The notes under the pieces: model-generated
Seen by the model: the letters and a program-made list of their open reading frames with translations, nothing else
What the model was told of the DNA's origin: nothing
Database searches by the model: none
Translations under genes and position numbers: made by a program
Part shown: in pieces, positions 1 to 11,273 of the stretch
How positions within the stretch are numbered: position 1 is the stretch's first letter
Layout: each line of letters begins with the position of its first letter
Assembly (NCBI RefSeq): GCF_037975245.1
Contig: NC_092576.1
Coordinates: forward strand, 40,941,611 to 41,005,610
Origin: Apostichopus japonicus
Taxonomy: Eukaryota > Echinodermata > Holothuroidea > Aspidochirotida > Stichopodidae
Length of the DNA: 64,000 nt
Direction: 5' to 3'

Positions 1-241
1 CATTATTTTACTCGTCCTTATTATTGGAGCTATAGTTGGCTACAGAGGTAAGAAACACATTATGATTTTAGGCATACTTTAGATAACTTCATATAGATAA
101 CACCATTTGTTTTTGAATCGCAATCTTCACACGCTTTTTAAGACATGGAATGACTAACGTTAAGACTTTTAATGGTGTCGTACTCTCTTTTTTAAAGTTC
201 ACAAAAGGAGGACAAAACAGCTATCGATGTTTACACCAGAG
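1..241 (+). CDS. Transmembrane exon and basic juxtamembrane exon of the NACHT gene
   Basis: Exon 1-47 reads IILLVLIIGAIVGYR in the frame that leaves one base (phase 1) before the donor AGAG|GTAAGA. This is a hydrophobic run typical of a membrane helix, cut by the window edge. Exon 198-241 (acceptor TTTTTTAAAG) completes the split Val codon and continues HKRRTKQLSMFTPE up to the donor GAG|GTAAGT. The cluster of Lys/Arg right after the helix is a standard cytoplasmic stop-transfer signal, so the downstream NACHT domain is predicted to be intracellular. Other frames of 1-47 are less hydrophobic and do not join in phase. Confidence 0.65.
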
Positions 242-3200
242 GTAAGTTTAAAAAGAAAAAAAAGTTCTAAAACTTGTTTTCAATTTTGAATGGCTTTTGT
301 GAGTCCTCATTGATCATGTTAATTTTTATCAAAGGAGTGGGCTCCCGTTATTTGATTTCACGAGGATGCCGTAACTTCAAACAATTTGGAATGTGTCCTT
401 TTCTTTGTTTATGTTATCTTTGATTGAATAATTTCAGTTATCACAAGGTAATCACGAGTTAAATGCATGATTCAACAGTCTTAGTTGGATCAGTTGCAAT
501 AGTACATTAGGTAATTAACGTTAACAGAGGTTTAAAAGACAAAGGAAAAACGAAACAAAAGTAAAAGTAAATGGAACAAGGCAAAATGAAAAGAAGAAAC
601 TAAGAGAAGAAAGAAAAAAAACAAAGACAACTACAACTACAAGAGATACAAATAACTATATTACAAAGGTTAAAATATTATTACAGATTGATGCGGTAAT
701 AATATGTACAATGATATGTCTACGGCTAACGAAGTCTTAAAATGTCAATACCGTTATTTAGAGTTTCTTAAACCTGTTCTTCATTTTTTTTTTATTGTTC
801 TCAGGTTGTACCTTTGATACAAAACACAGGTACGTTTGTCTTCTCATTAACATTTAATAAATATATACAGTTACCAAGAAACAGTTTACAGAGGTTATTG
901 AAACAATACTCACTCTGAAATGTGATGTAAAGAAGGAATTTAAACTGTTTACAAAGCAAACGACTTTTGAATTCTAAGTACAAAAATAGGAAGAATGAAT
1001 ATAGCTAAGGAGAATACTGAAGCTATATCACAGAAGTTGTACAAAGTAATATATTAAGAATGATAACCCGTTATTTTTTATTCTCTCCTGACAGGATAAG
1101 AAGCAGCATTCGATTTGATATAAGAGTGTAATTTGTGCGAAATATATAAGTGATTTATCATGTGTTACATAAGGCACCATCCGGTACTCATAGCTAGTAC
1201 AGTAACTACTGTAGCCACCTGTAACACCTGTTACTGATGCACGGTTGTGGGACATGAACAGTAGTTACTGTACCAACCATGTAGTGCGAGTTCATTAATA
1301 CGCGATTCTAAAATGAAGTCGTATCTGGTCGTTGTTTGCTATAAGTGGGCCTATGGATATACCCGAACATGGCCTTTCTTCGTTCTCGGCATGACGAATT
1401 GGCGTAATTTAAAGAGAGATTTGAACTGGAATCACGCGGTAGCGTACCTCCTTTACTTCATGTCGTAGGCATTCTCAACTTCATAGGCTCCTTTTCCAGT
1501 CGCGCAGTTCTTTGTCTTACATGGGAACAAGTTAACAGCTTTGTAGTTGTTACAGTGTCAGCTGTAACACATGTTACCGTGTTACGAACACAAAGTAGTA
1601 ATTACTGATGCACGGTTGTGGGGCATGAACATCAGTTGCTGTACCAGCTATGAGTATCAGCTGAAGACAACTGTTGTTAGTAAGAATCTGCTGTGATATG
1701 ATTAAATAGTTGAAGTATGCGGTGTCTATAATATGTCTTAAATATGAATGCATTTTCAAACACATTTCAAATATAATGATATTTAGTCAGTTACGTTAAT
1801 GATTCTGTCAAGTTTAAGAATCTACGGGAGACTTTACACTTTAGATTATAGCTTTATTAACAAGTGCAATGCCTTAAGCAAAACTAGCTATAGACGCTTA
1901 TAAAAATTAGTAGCATATATTTTAACGTGTTTTGATTATCCCTTTTCAGATTCCATTTTCATCTCTGAACTGAAATCAAACTACGAAAATCTTTACAGTG
2001 CGGTCAAACCGATCCCTTTCTTACAGGGGAATTTTACAGTGCATGAACTGTATGTTGAAGGTGGCATTGAGTACCAATCAAAAGACAAAAGAAAGAAAAT
2101 TCCATGGGAACCCCTTGATTCGTATCAAAATATTTTCACCCACCAGGAACTGCTCGGTAGTAGATGGATCATTGAAGGAGGGCCAGGGTATGGCAAATCA
2201 ACGTTGTCTGTACAACTTGCGTATGAATGGTGTCAAAGAGTTGAAGGGTCATTTATGAATGAAATAGAAATATTCATTTTAATTAGACTGAGACAGTTGA
2301 AAGGAATTTCATCCATCTATGAAGCAATCAAAAGGTTTATCTTACCGATAAATTCTAAGTTTTCTGTTGATGACATTAAGGGTTTTATTGATAACAGTAA
2401 ATCTGTATTAATAATCTTAGATGGATTCGATGAATATCCAGATAGCAATTCAAACCCAAACTCAGATGTCTTTAATATTATTAAACGAACCATGTTGCCC
2501 AGTTGTAGGGTTGCATTAACAACAAGATTAGACCATCTTCCGAAAGACTACGCACCACAGACTAAACGAGTCCGGCTAACAGGATTTAAAAGTAGAGCCC
2601 AGGATGAATACATGCAAAAAGCCGTGATCGTCAACGGATATAAATCTATGGAAAACACTATTAAGGAATGGCTCCAAGATAATCCCATTCTTGGTGACCT
2701 ATGTGAGGTTCCTCTCTTCTTCGTTATGTATGCTCATCTTAGTTTAGAAAGTGACGAACTAAGAAAGTGCACTTCAGTGACCAGTTTCTTCCGATATATG
2801 ATCACATGTCTTCACAGTCATTTGAGACTAAAATTCAGAGATGAGAACGTCGACACTTTAGTTCTCAGTGAAAATTTTCATCAAGAGCTTGATAAAATAT
2901 GTTTCGAGTCACTTAATGGACATTCATATAATCCAGATATTGAAAAAGATTATCTTCTCCAGGCGCTTGGAAAAGAATTCGTTGACCAATACTTACAGAT
3001 TGGGATATTTCGAGAAGAAAAAGCTACTGTAGTTTCAAACGAGCCTGGGGTTCAAGCTTCTGATCACGTCAAAACTGTTTATAAACTTAGATTTTATCAC
3101 AGTCTGTTTTGTGAATGGTTTGCAGCTCATTTCCTTGCAGAAGCATTGGATAAGATGAGTTTCACGTCAGGAAACGGTAATGGACAAGGGATGTTGACAA

Positions 3201-6200
3201 TATTAGAAGATCTAGATCCATCTGAACTCCAATATGTTTACAGATTTGCTTGCGGAATAAATCCAAGAGCAGCAAAGCATATCTTAGAACATCTGAAGAT
3301 TGGCCATGACGGAGTCGACGCTTTTCCTATTTTGTGTATTCTGGAGCAGGTTGGCAACGTTGATACGATCATAGACAACGTCAGGGAGATTTGTGTTGGA
3401 GACGATGGTCTGCAAGTTCGAGGTCACGACGCCATTATACTTCAGAGATCTGTAGTACAACTCATGGACATCGCCACAAGTAAAGAGGTAAAATATATCG
3501 CCATTGCATGCCTTATATATTAAATCACACCACCTATACTTCAGAGATCTGTAGTACAACTCATGGACATCGCCACAAGTAAAGAGGTAAAATATATCGC
3601 CATTGCATGCCTTATATATTAAATCACACCACCTATACTTCAGAGATCTGTAGTACAACTCATGGACATCGCCACAAGTAAAGAGGTAAAATATATCGCC
3701 ATTGCATGCCTTATATATTAAATCACACCACCTATACTTCAGAGATCTGTAGTACAACTCATGGACATCGCTACAAGTAAATAGGTAAAATAAAATGCTA
3801 TGTTACATGCCTTTTATTACATCACACCGTCTATAGTTTCAGAGATAGTAATACTCATGGACATTGCTACAAATAACATTATATTTACATGCATTTTATT
3901 ACATCACACCACTATATTGCAGAGATCTGTAACACAACACATGGACATTGTTACTAGTAAGTATGTAAACTATGAGAAGATGTTGCTTACCGCAAATATT
4001 AGTAAAAGAGTCATAACATATAAGGAGAGATGTACAGTATCACGATACTCACCCTTTAAGTTTTAGCTCTGACGTCATAACTATAAAAGACCATTTTATA
4101 AATTATTGACATTCTGTTTGAATGTATAAAAATACTGTTGAGTGATTGCTTTGTAAACATTAAAACAGGTTGTAAACTTCAGACGTACAAATCAGTTTGA
4201 AATATCTATAGTGTAACGATTGTTTGTCGTTTATCTTCAAAATCATGACTTCTAGAAGGATCTTTCGTTTAATTTGTCCCGTTAGCATTGATTACAAATC
4301 AGTCCTCAAATAACAATCATGTGTATATATTTGTCTTTATAATAGATCACAATTTCCAAACTAGTACTCATCGATTGCTTCAAGCTGGTGGACATTACAG
4401 CAAATGAAATAGTGTTGTATTCTGAAGTTCGGATTCCATTGCTGAATGACGTCAAACAGTTAATGTTCGAACAGAAGGAAAGGGAATTCAATCAGCACCA
4501 TCTAGATGAGATATTCAAGTACGCTTCAAATTGCAGAAATCTGGAAGAAATCAAGTAAATATTGACTATGTCACTTATTACAGTTTACATTTTATATTTT
4601 GTACATATTTTTCCCTCAGTCCATGAAAATCATGGGCATTTAGAGGTTTTTTTGGCCTCAACAAGTTCCAATTGTGTTTTTTTCAAATGCACACCTTAAC
4701 AAGAGAAGCTTGCACCATGTATGTAGGCCTATGTATTTTAGATCCTCCTGCAAGCAGGAACTCGCGAAGAAGCCATCATTGGCTTATCAAAGCCGCAAGC
4801 TGACCGAAGTCAGTCTCTTAGATTCATATTTAACGTCCATGATTATGAATTGTCAATTGTCAACAACTCTGTAACTGGACGACATACATTAATCTTGGAG
4901 TGGCTCGAACTCGGGACCTTATGATTGAAAGGCACTGGCGTTAACCACTGAGCTAACACTCCCTATTATAACACTTTACTATGCAACCACTTGCAAGTGA
5001 CTCAATATTCAGGGACAGAAACGTACAGAGGCCTAACTTATGCAAATAAGTATTAATAACGTTAACCATTGGTTCCTAATTTCACATGCTTCATGATAAT
5101 CATTAACCTATTGCACTCATGAAAATAACATGAGTTTCTTTGGCAACACTAGTTGTATAAACATTTATTGTTCAACATGATTTGTGAAATAATGTTTATT
5201 TTATTCCAGTTTCGTATACACCTTGTTACCTTACCGGATCATTGCAGAATCGCTTCTAGGACAACTAGCTGCAAAGGATATTAAAGGTAGGCTATACTTT
5301 TCCTTTTCTTCAAAACAATTTTCTCATTTCATTTATAACATTTTTCTGCAAGTTCTATGATTTATATACCTTTTTTTCATAGATTTTATAACTTATTGCA
5401 AATACCGATGTCAATCAGTGCTACAGAAATTGGAATAAATATAATAGTTTTGAAAACAGAAAATTCAAAATCGGAAACATTCTGTAGAAGTCATGTATGT
5501 GGTAGTCATCGCATACATCTTACAGCATCGGCAATAATATGTTATTTAGAAAAAATATGCCCTTCTGAATTTATTAATAATTTTAATTTCTTTCACATCT
5601 TTCCAGTGCACTGGTTCCCGTCGGAGTCAGAATATTCTCTTGATTTAAAGTCTGGCCATTGGCAGGTACGTTAGTACATTGTACGACGAATTTACATGAA
5701 CGGTTGGATAGTTTTGCTTTGGGAACTGAATTGATAAGACGAGTCAGTGTTGATAAATGTAATTCATTCAATGTAACTAATATGGCGTATATGGAGCCAA
5801 GTCCGTGTGTATGTAGACAGCCTCCTCACTATTCCCTATAATTATATAAATTACAACAACCCTCAAATTGTATATCCAATAAGATTTCAGAACTGCTTTC
5901 TTTCTCTGCTATGAATTATCAATAAGTTACAAATTAATGCTAAATGATGAAGTCATCGTTTTAATTTGTTCTACATATTCATATCCATTTGATACTTTCT
6001 TTACCGTTTATGGTCTGTGTAATTTGTTACGATTAACTTGCTATATCAGACGTAAAAACGCCGAAGACATCACTTTAGCAGTTTTATATCCTTATCCTTT
6101 TAATAAAGTAAAACATTATAATATTGAAACGTCTCGAATGATTTGTCTTGTTCTTTTCCTTCCACAGCAATTTGAAGGTTCTCCTCACGTGACACAACAC

Positions 6201-7092
6201 GAGTATAGTAAAGTGGTAAGAGTCTTTAGACAACACTTTTGAGATTGTATTCGTTCTATGAGATCTTAAAGAATACCAACATATATGGAAGGCTGGTACG
6301 ACGATAATGTACTAGGCAGAATCACCCGCGCAGTTCGTTGTCTTACATGAGAACAAGTTAACAGCTTTGTAGTTGTTACAGTGCCACCTGTAACACTTGT
6401 TACACATGTTACGAACACAAAGTAGTCATTACTGATGCACAGTTGTGGGACATGAACAGTAGTTGCTGTACCTGCTATGAGTATCGGCTGGCAGAATGAC
6501 GTTAGTCCCAATATCAAAATAACCCAAACCCAAACCACACTTTAGTGCTTGTTCTTTATTTTGAAAATTACTTCCTTCTGCGTTTACTCACATAGGTATT
6601 CAAATGCATCGAGGGTCTAATTATAGATAAGAATTTGCGCGTTATGATATTTTGGTTTATGTGTTTTGTTTTTGGTCATTTATTGAGCTTTTCTTCTAAC
6701 TTCATGTATTTTCGCAGCTTTTTTTGTGTCACTGAATGGGAAGTGTTTTTCCCCCTTCTTCTTCTTCTAACCTGTATGTTATCAATCTGACTATATTTCC
6801 CCATATCGGCTCATATCGTTTAATATTCATTTTCGAACCGTTCGTTGATTGCATTGAATGCTTCCTCATGTATACTTTCGATTTCTTATTAAATAACTAT
6901 TCGCTTTAGCAAGAGAACTCGTTTAAAAAAATGTCTCACTATAGCATGATATATTTATTCTTCATATTTCATAATTGACATATTTTGTGAAAATTCTTAG
7001 CATTTATTAGTCTGAAACTAACATATTTCGTTTCACGTTTTCCACAGGCTACAACCTTCCGTGCATTGCAGGACTCAAGTCCCGGACACTGA
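1..7092 (+). CDS. Membrane-anchored NACHT-domain protein (NLR-like), 3' part of gene
   Basis: Exon model: 1-47 (incomplete 5'), 198-241, 805-829, 1950-3487, 4346-4554, 5210-5286, 5607-5665, 6168-6215, 7048-7092 (TGA). Every junction is GT-AG and phases agree throughout (1, 0, 1, 0, 2, 1, 0, 0). The visible protein is about 695 residues: a hydrophobic membrane segment, a basic juxtamembrane stretch, a short linker, a NACHT NTPase and a C-terminal tail. NACHT proteins are STAND-class ATPases used as signalling switches, often in innate immunity. Here the NTPase would sit on the cytoplasmic side of a membrane, and the N-terminal (possibly ectodomain) part lies left of the window. No leucine-rich repeats are evident; the tail is short and split over small exons. 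I am confident about the NACHT call and fairly confident about the small exons. What the protein senses or binds is unknown. Confidence 0.8.
805..829 (+). CDS. 25-nt microexon of the NACHT gene
   Basis: A pyrimidine-rich acceptor ending TTCTCAG is followed by 25 bases and the donor ACAG|GTACGT. It reads VVPLIQNT and leaves one base. It enters in phase 0, as the 198-241 exon requires, and exits in phase 1, as the NACHT exon at 1950 requires. Without it the flanking exons do not join in frame. That phase bridging is the main support; the very short length keeps confidence moderate. Confidence 0.55.
1171..1275. repeat. Rearranged copy of a dispersed ~160-bp intronic repeat
   Basis: Shares the blocks ACTGATGCACGGTTGTGGG and CATGAACAGTAGTTACTGTA with the copies at 1497-1665 and 6325-6490. 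It also carries the CTATGAGTA block in inverted orientation near 1186-1200, so it is a partly palindromic rearranged copy. It lies in the intron before the NACHT exon. Family unknown. Confidence 0.55.
1497..1665. repeat. Dispersed ~160-bp repeat, copy 1
   Basis: Near-colinear with 6325-6490: shared blocks include GTTAACAGCTTTGTAGTTGT, ACGAACACAAAGTAGT, ACTGATGCAC and GCTATGAGTATC. The interior has several short inverted repeats of the GTAACA/TGTTAC type. Located in the intron before the NACHT exon. No coding capacity; family unknown. Confidence 0.65.
1950..3487 (+). CDS. NACHT NTPase exon
   Basis: A large exon of 512 codons after the acceptor CCCTTTTCAG (phase 1). The Walker A motif GGPGYGKST is at 2177-2203. 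The NACHT-type Walker B LIILDGFDEY, with the acidic residues after the hydrophobic strand, is at 2408-2437. A sensor-like VALTTR strand lies near 2509-2526. The helical segment FYHSLFCEWFAAHFLAEAL around 3090-3150 resembles the conserved 'H..F.E..AA..' helix that ends many NACHT regions. The frame stays open 36 bases past the donor before meeting TAA at 3521. The better end is the donor AAAGAG|GTAAAA at 3487/3488, because phase 0 there joins the next exon at 4346. The last 42 coding bases (3446-3487) are the seed of a tandem repeat in the following intron. Confidence 0.9.
3446..3964 (+). repeat. Tandem array of a 42-bp exon tail with its splice donor (6 copies)
   Basis: The last 42 coding bases of the NACHT exon (RSVVQLMDIATSKE) plus the donor and about 57 bp of intron are repeated. 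Copies start at 3446, 3545, 3644, 3743, 3843 and 3923, so the period is 99 bp for the first four. Copies 2 and 3 are identical to copy 1, and each is preceded by an acceptor-like CTATACTTCAG and followed by GAG|GTAAAA. Each therefore looks like a complete 42-nt, frame-neutral (phase 0 to 0) exon. Copy 4 ends AAATAG, an in-frame stop, and copies 5 and 6 are decayed. Whether copies 2 and 3 are spliced into mRNA cannot be told from sequence. Confidence 0.85.
4346..7092 (+). CDS. C-terminal exons of the NACHT gene
   Basis: Five small exons: 4346-4554 (69 codons; begins ITISKLVLIDCFKLV), 5210-5286 (FVYTLLPYRIIAESLLGQLA), 5607-5665 (VHWFPSESEYSLDLKSGHWQ), 6168-6215 (QFEGSPHVTQHEYSKV) and 7048-7092 (ATTFRALQDSSPGH then TGA). 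All have good acceptors (TTCCAG, TTCCAG, TCCACAG, TCCACAG for the last four) and matching phases. The alternating hydrophobic residues fit a helical or repeat-like tail, but I recognise no named domain. No clear AATAAA lies directly after the stop, so the true 3' end is not fixed. Confidence 0.6.
4718..4963 (-). mobile_element. tRNA-derived SINE, copy 1
   Basis: On the minus strand the element starts with a tRNA-like head: an A box TTAGCTCAGTGG and a B box AGTTCGAGCCA. A body containing CTGACTTCGGTCAGCTTGCG and GCTTTGATAAGCCAATGA follows. It matches, end to end and colinearly, the plus-strand copy at 60838-61075. Two copies 56 kb apart with the same boundaries show a mobile family and not a tRNA gene. 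It lies in the intron between NACHT-gene exons 4346-4554 and 5210-5286. Confidence 0.8.
6325..6490. repeat. Dispersed ~160-bp repeat, copy 2
   Basis: Colinear relative of 1497-1665 with scattered substitutions. It sits in the intron between exons 6168-6215 and 7048-7092. Two copies in the introns of one gene may reflect local duplication or a transposable family common in this genome. Confidence 0.65.
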
Positions 7093-7335
7093 GTGTCTTC
7101 ACTTTTGGAAATCGATCACATTTGGAACAATTCTCTTAAAATCAAAGTGTATTTTTCATGTATATTTTTTTCCATTTTATGGACGGTATATCCATCTTAT
7201 TTTTCGCCGAAATCTGCTTAAATTCTATTACCATCACCTTCACATTGCATATCACACATATAAGTCATTGAAACGATATCAAAGCGAACTTTGTACTAAT
7301 AACAATTTGAATCCCAGCATCTTTACATTTTGAAA

Positions 7336-7480
7336 GGAGAAATGAATGTTGTAAAGAAAAAATGAATTCTGTAAAGAAAATATGAATTTTGTACAGAAAA
7401 AAAGAATTTTGTAAAGAAAAAAATGAATTTTGTAAAGAAAAAAAAAGGAATTTTATAAGAAAAATAATGTATTTTGTATT
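7336..7480. repeat. A-rich ~20-bp minisatellite
   Basis: About six imperfect copies of a unit close to AATGAATTTTGTAAAGAAAA. It is just downstream of the NACHT gene stop codon and may be within the 3' UTR. Confidence 0.8.
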
Positions 7481-9890
7481 TCAAAATGATTGCAAAAGAA
7501 ACTCACTACGCGGTTGTTATCTTTGCCGTTTTTATATGTTATGACTTTGGTTTTAGAAGTTTGGATCAAAAATTATTCCATTGAATAGAAATGTTGCTGT
7601 AACGGCAAATTTCAACTACTGCCAGATCATATTATTGATGCTAGTATTATTAATTTAAAAAAAAATCCACTTTAAAATTGCTTCACTGGTCAAATATCAA
7701 TCACCCGTTTCCACAGTTGGCTAGAAAAGACCACGAAGAGAGGAATACAAACATTGCATTTAATGATTATCAAATTAAATAATTCATTAAATTATGCTGC
7801 ATATTGTTTTAATATATTTTTTTGTATTTACTTCGCAAGACCAACGTTTTACGTATATATTCATTAGAAACTGATATGTTTGATAATGTAAGACTAAAAA
7901 ACGTTTACGTTGAGTAATGGTTATTCTGGTTAAGAACGGATAATTTTCAAAATTTCTTTGAGCTCTTCACTAATACCCCCAAGCATGCAGTTCAATGTGT
8001 TCTTCATATTTTAAAAGCAAAGCAGCTTCTTTAATCATATGATATTTAATTTACATATCTTCAGTTTAATCTTGTGTAAATATCGTCTAAACTGATTTTA
8101 ACACACACACACACTTTGAACTTTGATTTACTAGCAACTTCACTTTGTATTCTAATGATGTATTTCTTATTTATGGTAGGCGAGTAAAGCGAGTGTATAA
8201 ATACTGTATGGTGATATTCCAATCCTATCATATAACCAGGCCCTTACATACATCAACAGTATCAATAACACACATCCTTGCATGAATCCAATAAACAGTA
8301 TATCCAAAGCAAATATGAACATAACATTGTTACCCTTAACACGGGTACGAGCATGTGACTGCAATAGACATAGCTACAGGTACATAGCCAGTATTTGTGG
8401 TGTGAAGACGCAAATCCACCCCCACTTCTTATGAGTCATAAAATCGATATATAATTAACCCCTCTATTTGGTGACGTTTCATGTCACGATAGACACTCTA
8501 CCTCAGGGGATCAACCACTTTTTCTATAGTAGGAAAGGTAAGATGTTATGTCGTCCAAGGGCTATTTTGGGGGTTAAAAAAGGGTGCGATATTTTGCCAT
8601 TTTTTGAAACAATGCCGAAGAATTTTCGACTGTATTTGTTGTTATTTTCTTATGTACTGTACTTTACGTGCGGACATATATTTGCTCGCCCCTTTTGTAC
8701 TCTAAAGTTTCTGTGTGGAACGTCCCCTCACCCCATCCCCGTGCTCCCCGTGCTCCCATCCCGTCTGGCTACGCCACTGTATATAACAATATAGATAATG
8801 GTATAAAATAGTTAAATTCACGGCGAGAATGCTACAGTGTGATTGATAGCAGATGAAACTGCTAATAACCGTATCCATGCTATTACAGGATATTTAGGCC
8901 ATTAACAGCTCGAAAATCCTATTTAAATACAATGCAATGTAAATAGTGATACAAATGTTAAATGCGACGATACAAATAAACGAACCGTACTTTGACTGAA
9001 TAATTGAACGACGGATATTTTGTAATTTGTAAACACATGGAATCTAAACAAGTTTATGTCATTGTTGTCTTTAGTTTATCATCCGATCATCGTTTTAATT
9101 ATATGTAAGGTATTTGCCAAATTGATCATATTAACAGCAAAACACAAAAGAAAAATCTTGAAATTTTAACAACGATTGGATAAGTTATGTAATTATATTC
9201 AATACAGGCATATACTCGAATCAATGAGATACTTTTCATAAATGAATGATTGAATTATTATGTAAATAATTTGACCAAAAAAATGTTTAGCAAATAATAG
9301 ACACACTCATCGTTTCGACCGACATTCCTTCCTCACTCCCATCTCATACCTTGCCCTTCCTCTCCCCTGGCTTACCCCTTTCTGTAAAGTTCCCATATTG
9401 CTATCATCCTCGCTTCAGCTTGGATATAAAGCAAAAGTATGTAGAACTTGCACTATTCAGCATGTATGGTTTGACAAGGATGTATATATATTGATTTGTA
9501 CAGAAACAGCAAGTATTTGTAGCTACGTTATAATAACAATGACAGAAAGAAGTCCTTTAAATAAAAATTCAATGCTAATAGTTGTAATTGTTATATTTCT
9601 ATGAATCGCTAACAATATAGGTGGCTGTTACGAGAAGCGAACCCTTGATTTTCGACTAACTTAAACCGAAATGGAAACACCTCGACCTAATGAGAACAAA
9701 AGATTTTATTACGAAGCGAAAACAATTCGAACGATCGCATCAATTTACAATCAATAGGTAATTGTAACGACGAAAGTGAAATAAGATTACGCTGACAATA
9801 ACCAATTTTCATAAAAATCATGATGTATTTATATCTTAAATAAATCATTTGTATCTATAGTCTAAAGTGAATATGACTTCGGGAAAAAAG
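7481..9890. other. Intergenic A+T-rich stretch, no supported gene
   Basis: No reading frame here has recognisable protein character or paired splice sites. The longest (8468-8794, +) has an atypical composition and runs into C-rich repeat-like sequence ending CTGGCTACGCCACTG near 8776. That end resembles the terminal inverted repeat of a MITE, but no left end was found. A short (AC)n run is at 8101-8114. Confidence 0.5.
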
Positions 9891-9894
9891 TATA

Positions 9895-10085
9895 GCGCCA
9901 TGGTTATTTGGATAGAGGCGTGAACGTTTGAAACTGTGAAACGTAGTAACGTGGGAGTTCGTGGGTTCGATCCTTGGCCGGCCAAAGTAATTAAGGTGGG
10001 TTTTTCATGTGGGAAAAATACACAGTTTCCCACATGAAATGTTTACCCCAACGCAAACACGCACACACACACACCCACACACTCA
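9895..10085 (+). mobile_element. Probable tRNA-derived SINE with (AC)n tail
   Basis: An exact B-box sequence GGTTCGATCC is at 9964-9973, preceded at tRNA-like spacing by TGGATAGAGGCG, an A-box-like block. A short body with a CATGTGGGAAA/TTTCCCACATG inverted repeat follows, ending in an (AC)-rich tail at 10052-10085. The arrangement is that of a SINE; only one copy is seen in the window. Confidence 0.45.
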
Positions 10086-10530
10086 CAAAATCTAAATGAT
10101 CTAAAACATGTACATTGCATAGCCACCCGCCGTGAAATTTAAGTTGTATACATCATTCGGTATAATTCACCAACATACAGATGTGACTGCCTAGATATTG
10201 TAAATTAACTGACTTTCAGACCAATTAGGCTAATATAAATTAACTGCAATAAAACTAATAGAGGACAGCATAGTATTTTCAAGCTTTCACAGTAATGACT
10301 GCTTAAGAAGTTGATGCTTTGGCAATATTAAATTAAATTCCTAAAATCTCAAAAACTTCCCTTTTCCCGTTTTACCATTCTCCAAGCATGTTCGGAGCAT
10401 TCTATATACATATTTATAGCTTGGGATTTATGATCAATTATACAATTGTCAAATTGTCTATAGGCTACCATCGACGTTTCTCTACATTCCACGTATTAAG
10501 AACTTTGTTGTATATAGATATGCAGTATTC

Positions 10531-10813
10531 CAAGCGCGAAGCGAGGAATTTGCCAAGGGAGGGGCCAAGCTTGTATGCAAACTATCAGAGCCGTATATAC
10601 GGCTCTGCAAACTATCTAAATGTAGCGCCACCATATTCGGCGCGAAGCGTAAAAGAAAATTTTATCTGAAAATGCCTCCCAGATCGCTGGAAATGGCACT
10701 TCCCAGGCCTTGTAAGTTGCATCTAAGCATTTTCTAGTTTAAAAATTACTAAAAAATATGCTCAAGGGGGGGGGGGGTCGCCCCTTCGCCCCCCCCCCTT
10801 GGCTAGGCGCCTG
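10531..10813 (-). mobile_element. hAT-like MITE, family B copy
   Basis: Antiparallel to the better-preserved copy at 58538-58833. It shares the CGGCTCTG...AACTAT palindrome region, the AAGGCCTTGTAAGTTGCATC-type block, a G/C tract and terminal inverted repeats related to CAGGCGCGTAGCCA. It is flanked by CAGTATTC (10523-10530) and CAGTATCA (10814-10821), an imperfect 8-bp target duplication. Non-autonomous: no transposase. Confidence 0.75.
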
Positions 10814-10821
10814 CAGTATCA

Positions 10822-11273
10822 TGATTACTTTGGAAATGTCTATCGTCAAAGCCGAGAAAAAATGAAACTGAGGTCGCACGTCCTTTGTAAAATTGTCACG
10901 CAGTATGAGTATTTAGAGTCCATACATGAGATTGTCACTGGGAAACTAGCACATACATAGCCTTTTATATTTTTATATAAACTATTAACTAATAATATGT
11001 TATGTCGCACGCGTATATTGTAAGTAGTAGGATGAATGCATGTAATTAACCTGAATAAATAAGTACACAAGAAACGAATGTATACATTAACCATTTATTC
11101 TGTGTCTTCCTTGGTCAGTACCCATATCACAACTGTTCTCATTCATATCTTATATTATATAGTAATATAAATAAGGCAGACTCAGCAGGAGTCTGGAAGG
11201 GTCACAAGCTGACCCTATTGGTATGTAGGTTGCAGGCATATGGCATACAGTGATATTATACGGTGAGTAATAA
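10822..11273. other. Intergenic stretch, no gene seen
   Basis: A+T-rich sequence without a supported gene or a repeat that I can place in a family. Confidence 0.4.

Noticed and set aside
3284-3757. 157-codon minus-strand frame with a repeated peptide
   Set aside because: It is the antisense of the NACHT exon-tail tandem repeat; the repeated peptide follows from the 99-bp period.
8468-8794. 108-codon frame as a gene
   Set aside because: Composition is not protein-like, its 3' end runs into a MITE-like terminal repeat, and there are no supporting splice or poly(A) signals.
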